Source: an uncultured Lachnospiraceae bacterium
GTDB taxonomy: Bacteria > Bacillota_A > Clostridia > Lachnospirales > Lachnospiraceae
Assembly: GCA_947302185.1 (NCBI GenBank)
Contig: CAMYVI010000181.1
Coordinates: 1 to 5,465 of the forward strand
DNA length: 5,465 nucleotides
Reading direction: 5' to 3'
The notes beneath the pieces were generated by a model. The model searched no databases. It was not told the origin of the DNA and worked only from the letters and a program-made list of their open reading frames with translations. This document shows, in pieces, positions 5,182 to 5,465 of this stretch (the stretch's first letter is position 1; every line of letters starts with the position of its first letter). A program made the translations under genes and the position numbers.

Positions 5182-5210
5182 ATGATAAGGCATCCGGTTA
5201 TATTTGTCAA
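5182..5210 (-). promoter_or_regulatory. Strong minus-strand promoter opposing the micropeptide gene
   Basis: A perfect TTGACA (5210-5205), a 17-base spacer and TATCAT (5187-5182) make the best sigma-A-type promoter in the window by consensus. It points into the 3' end of the micropeptide transcript, with no minus-strand gene near enough to be its obvious target (the kinase starts 450 bp on and has its own promoter). Confidence 0.75.
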
Positions 5211-5240
5211 GTTCGGGCAATTCTCCATGTCGAGCCTGCA

Positions 5241-5465
5241 TCACGCCCCGAACAGCCAGTCCCACCAGTCCTGGCCTGAATTGTCATTCGAGCTGCCGCT
5301 GTCTTCACGCCCGCTGCCGTAGCCGTCCGAAGTTCCGTTGTCATCTCTGCCGCTTCCCGAATTCCCGTCGTAGCCGCCATTGTCGCTGCCTTCGTCGTAG
5401 CCGCCACTGTCGCTGCCACCGGAACTTCCGCCGGAGCTGCCGTTCCCGGAATTATCGCTTCCGCC
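5241..5465 (-). CDS. C-terminal tail of an unidentified Gly/Ser/Asp-rich protein (5' end outside window)
   Basis: The last 74 residues of a minus-strand protein. Almost all of it is low-complexity Gly, Ser, Asp and Asn with a repeated GGYD element (GGYDEGSDNGGYDG), acidic overall, ending in a sharply different aromatic cap, QDWWDWLFGA. Glycine/serine-rich tails occur on secreted or membrane-anchored proteins such as TPM-domain proteins, but no domain is visible here, so no function is assigned. Gly/Ser codon bias and a stop codon at the end of the rich tract support this frame over the overlapping Ala/Thr-rich frame. No clear terminator follows; the antisense promoter begins 31 bases after the stop. 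Confidence 0.75.
   Translation of the reverse strand, partial: GGSDNSGNGSSGGSSGGSDSGGYDEGSDNGGYDGNSGSGRDDNGTSDGYGSGREDSGSSNDNSGQDWWDWLFGA

Noticed and set aside
5207..5419. 70-residue Ala/Thr-rich minus-strand frame
   Set aside because: It is another frame of the Gly/Ser/Asp repeat tract. The frame running in from the window edge is longer and ends with a distinct aromatic cap.

Overview
The window looks like chromosomal DNA from an anaerobic Firmicute, most likely a gut or rumen Clostridia member (Lachnospiraceae-like). The signs are strong AGGAGG-type ribosome sites, a CarB of the clostridial sequence type, an A-type flavodiiron protein, and moderate GC in genes with AT-rich spacers. This placement is inference; there is no marker gene.

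Layout. Bases 1-1051 (minus strand) hold the first 350 codons of carB, the carbamoyl-phosphate synthase large subunit; its 3' end lies outside the window. Bases 1052-2264 are about 1.2 kb without a convincing gene, but they are highly structured. They contain an AT-rich carB upstream region, an array of 17 strictly alternating GRCAGT/ACTGYC hexamers spaced by whole helical turns (about 1219-1678), a 66-bp duplication inside that array, a nested imperfect palindrome of about 205 bp (1775-1979), a cluster of DnaA-box-like 9-mers (2043-2096) and the terminator of fprA. Bases 2265-3464 (minus) encode a complete flavodiiron protein with its own promoter and a folded leader. Bases 3642-4715 (minus) encode a short pyruvate kinase that lacks the C-terminal allosteric domain. 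Bases 4915-5210 hold a compact plus-strand gene for a 27-residue peptide, bracketed by a fold-back inverted repeat and opposed by a near-consensus minus-strand promoter; this layout suggests a type I toxin-antitoxin or other antisense-controlled micropeptide locus. Bases 5241-5465 (minus) are the C-terminal tail of an unidentified Gly/Ser/Asp-rich protein.

How the parts relate. The pyruvate kinase and the flavodiiron gene point the same way, but a promoter with a perfect -10 lies just after the kinase stop codon, so fprA can be expressed on its own. carB has no carA beside it upstream. The two parts that look least described are the helically phased hexamer array with its neighbouring large palindrome, and the micropeptide/antisense locus.
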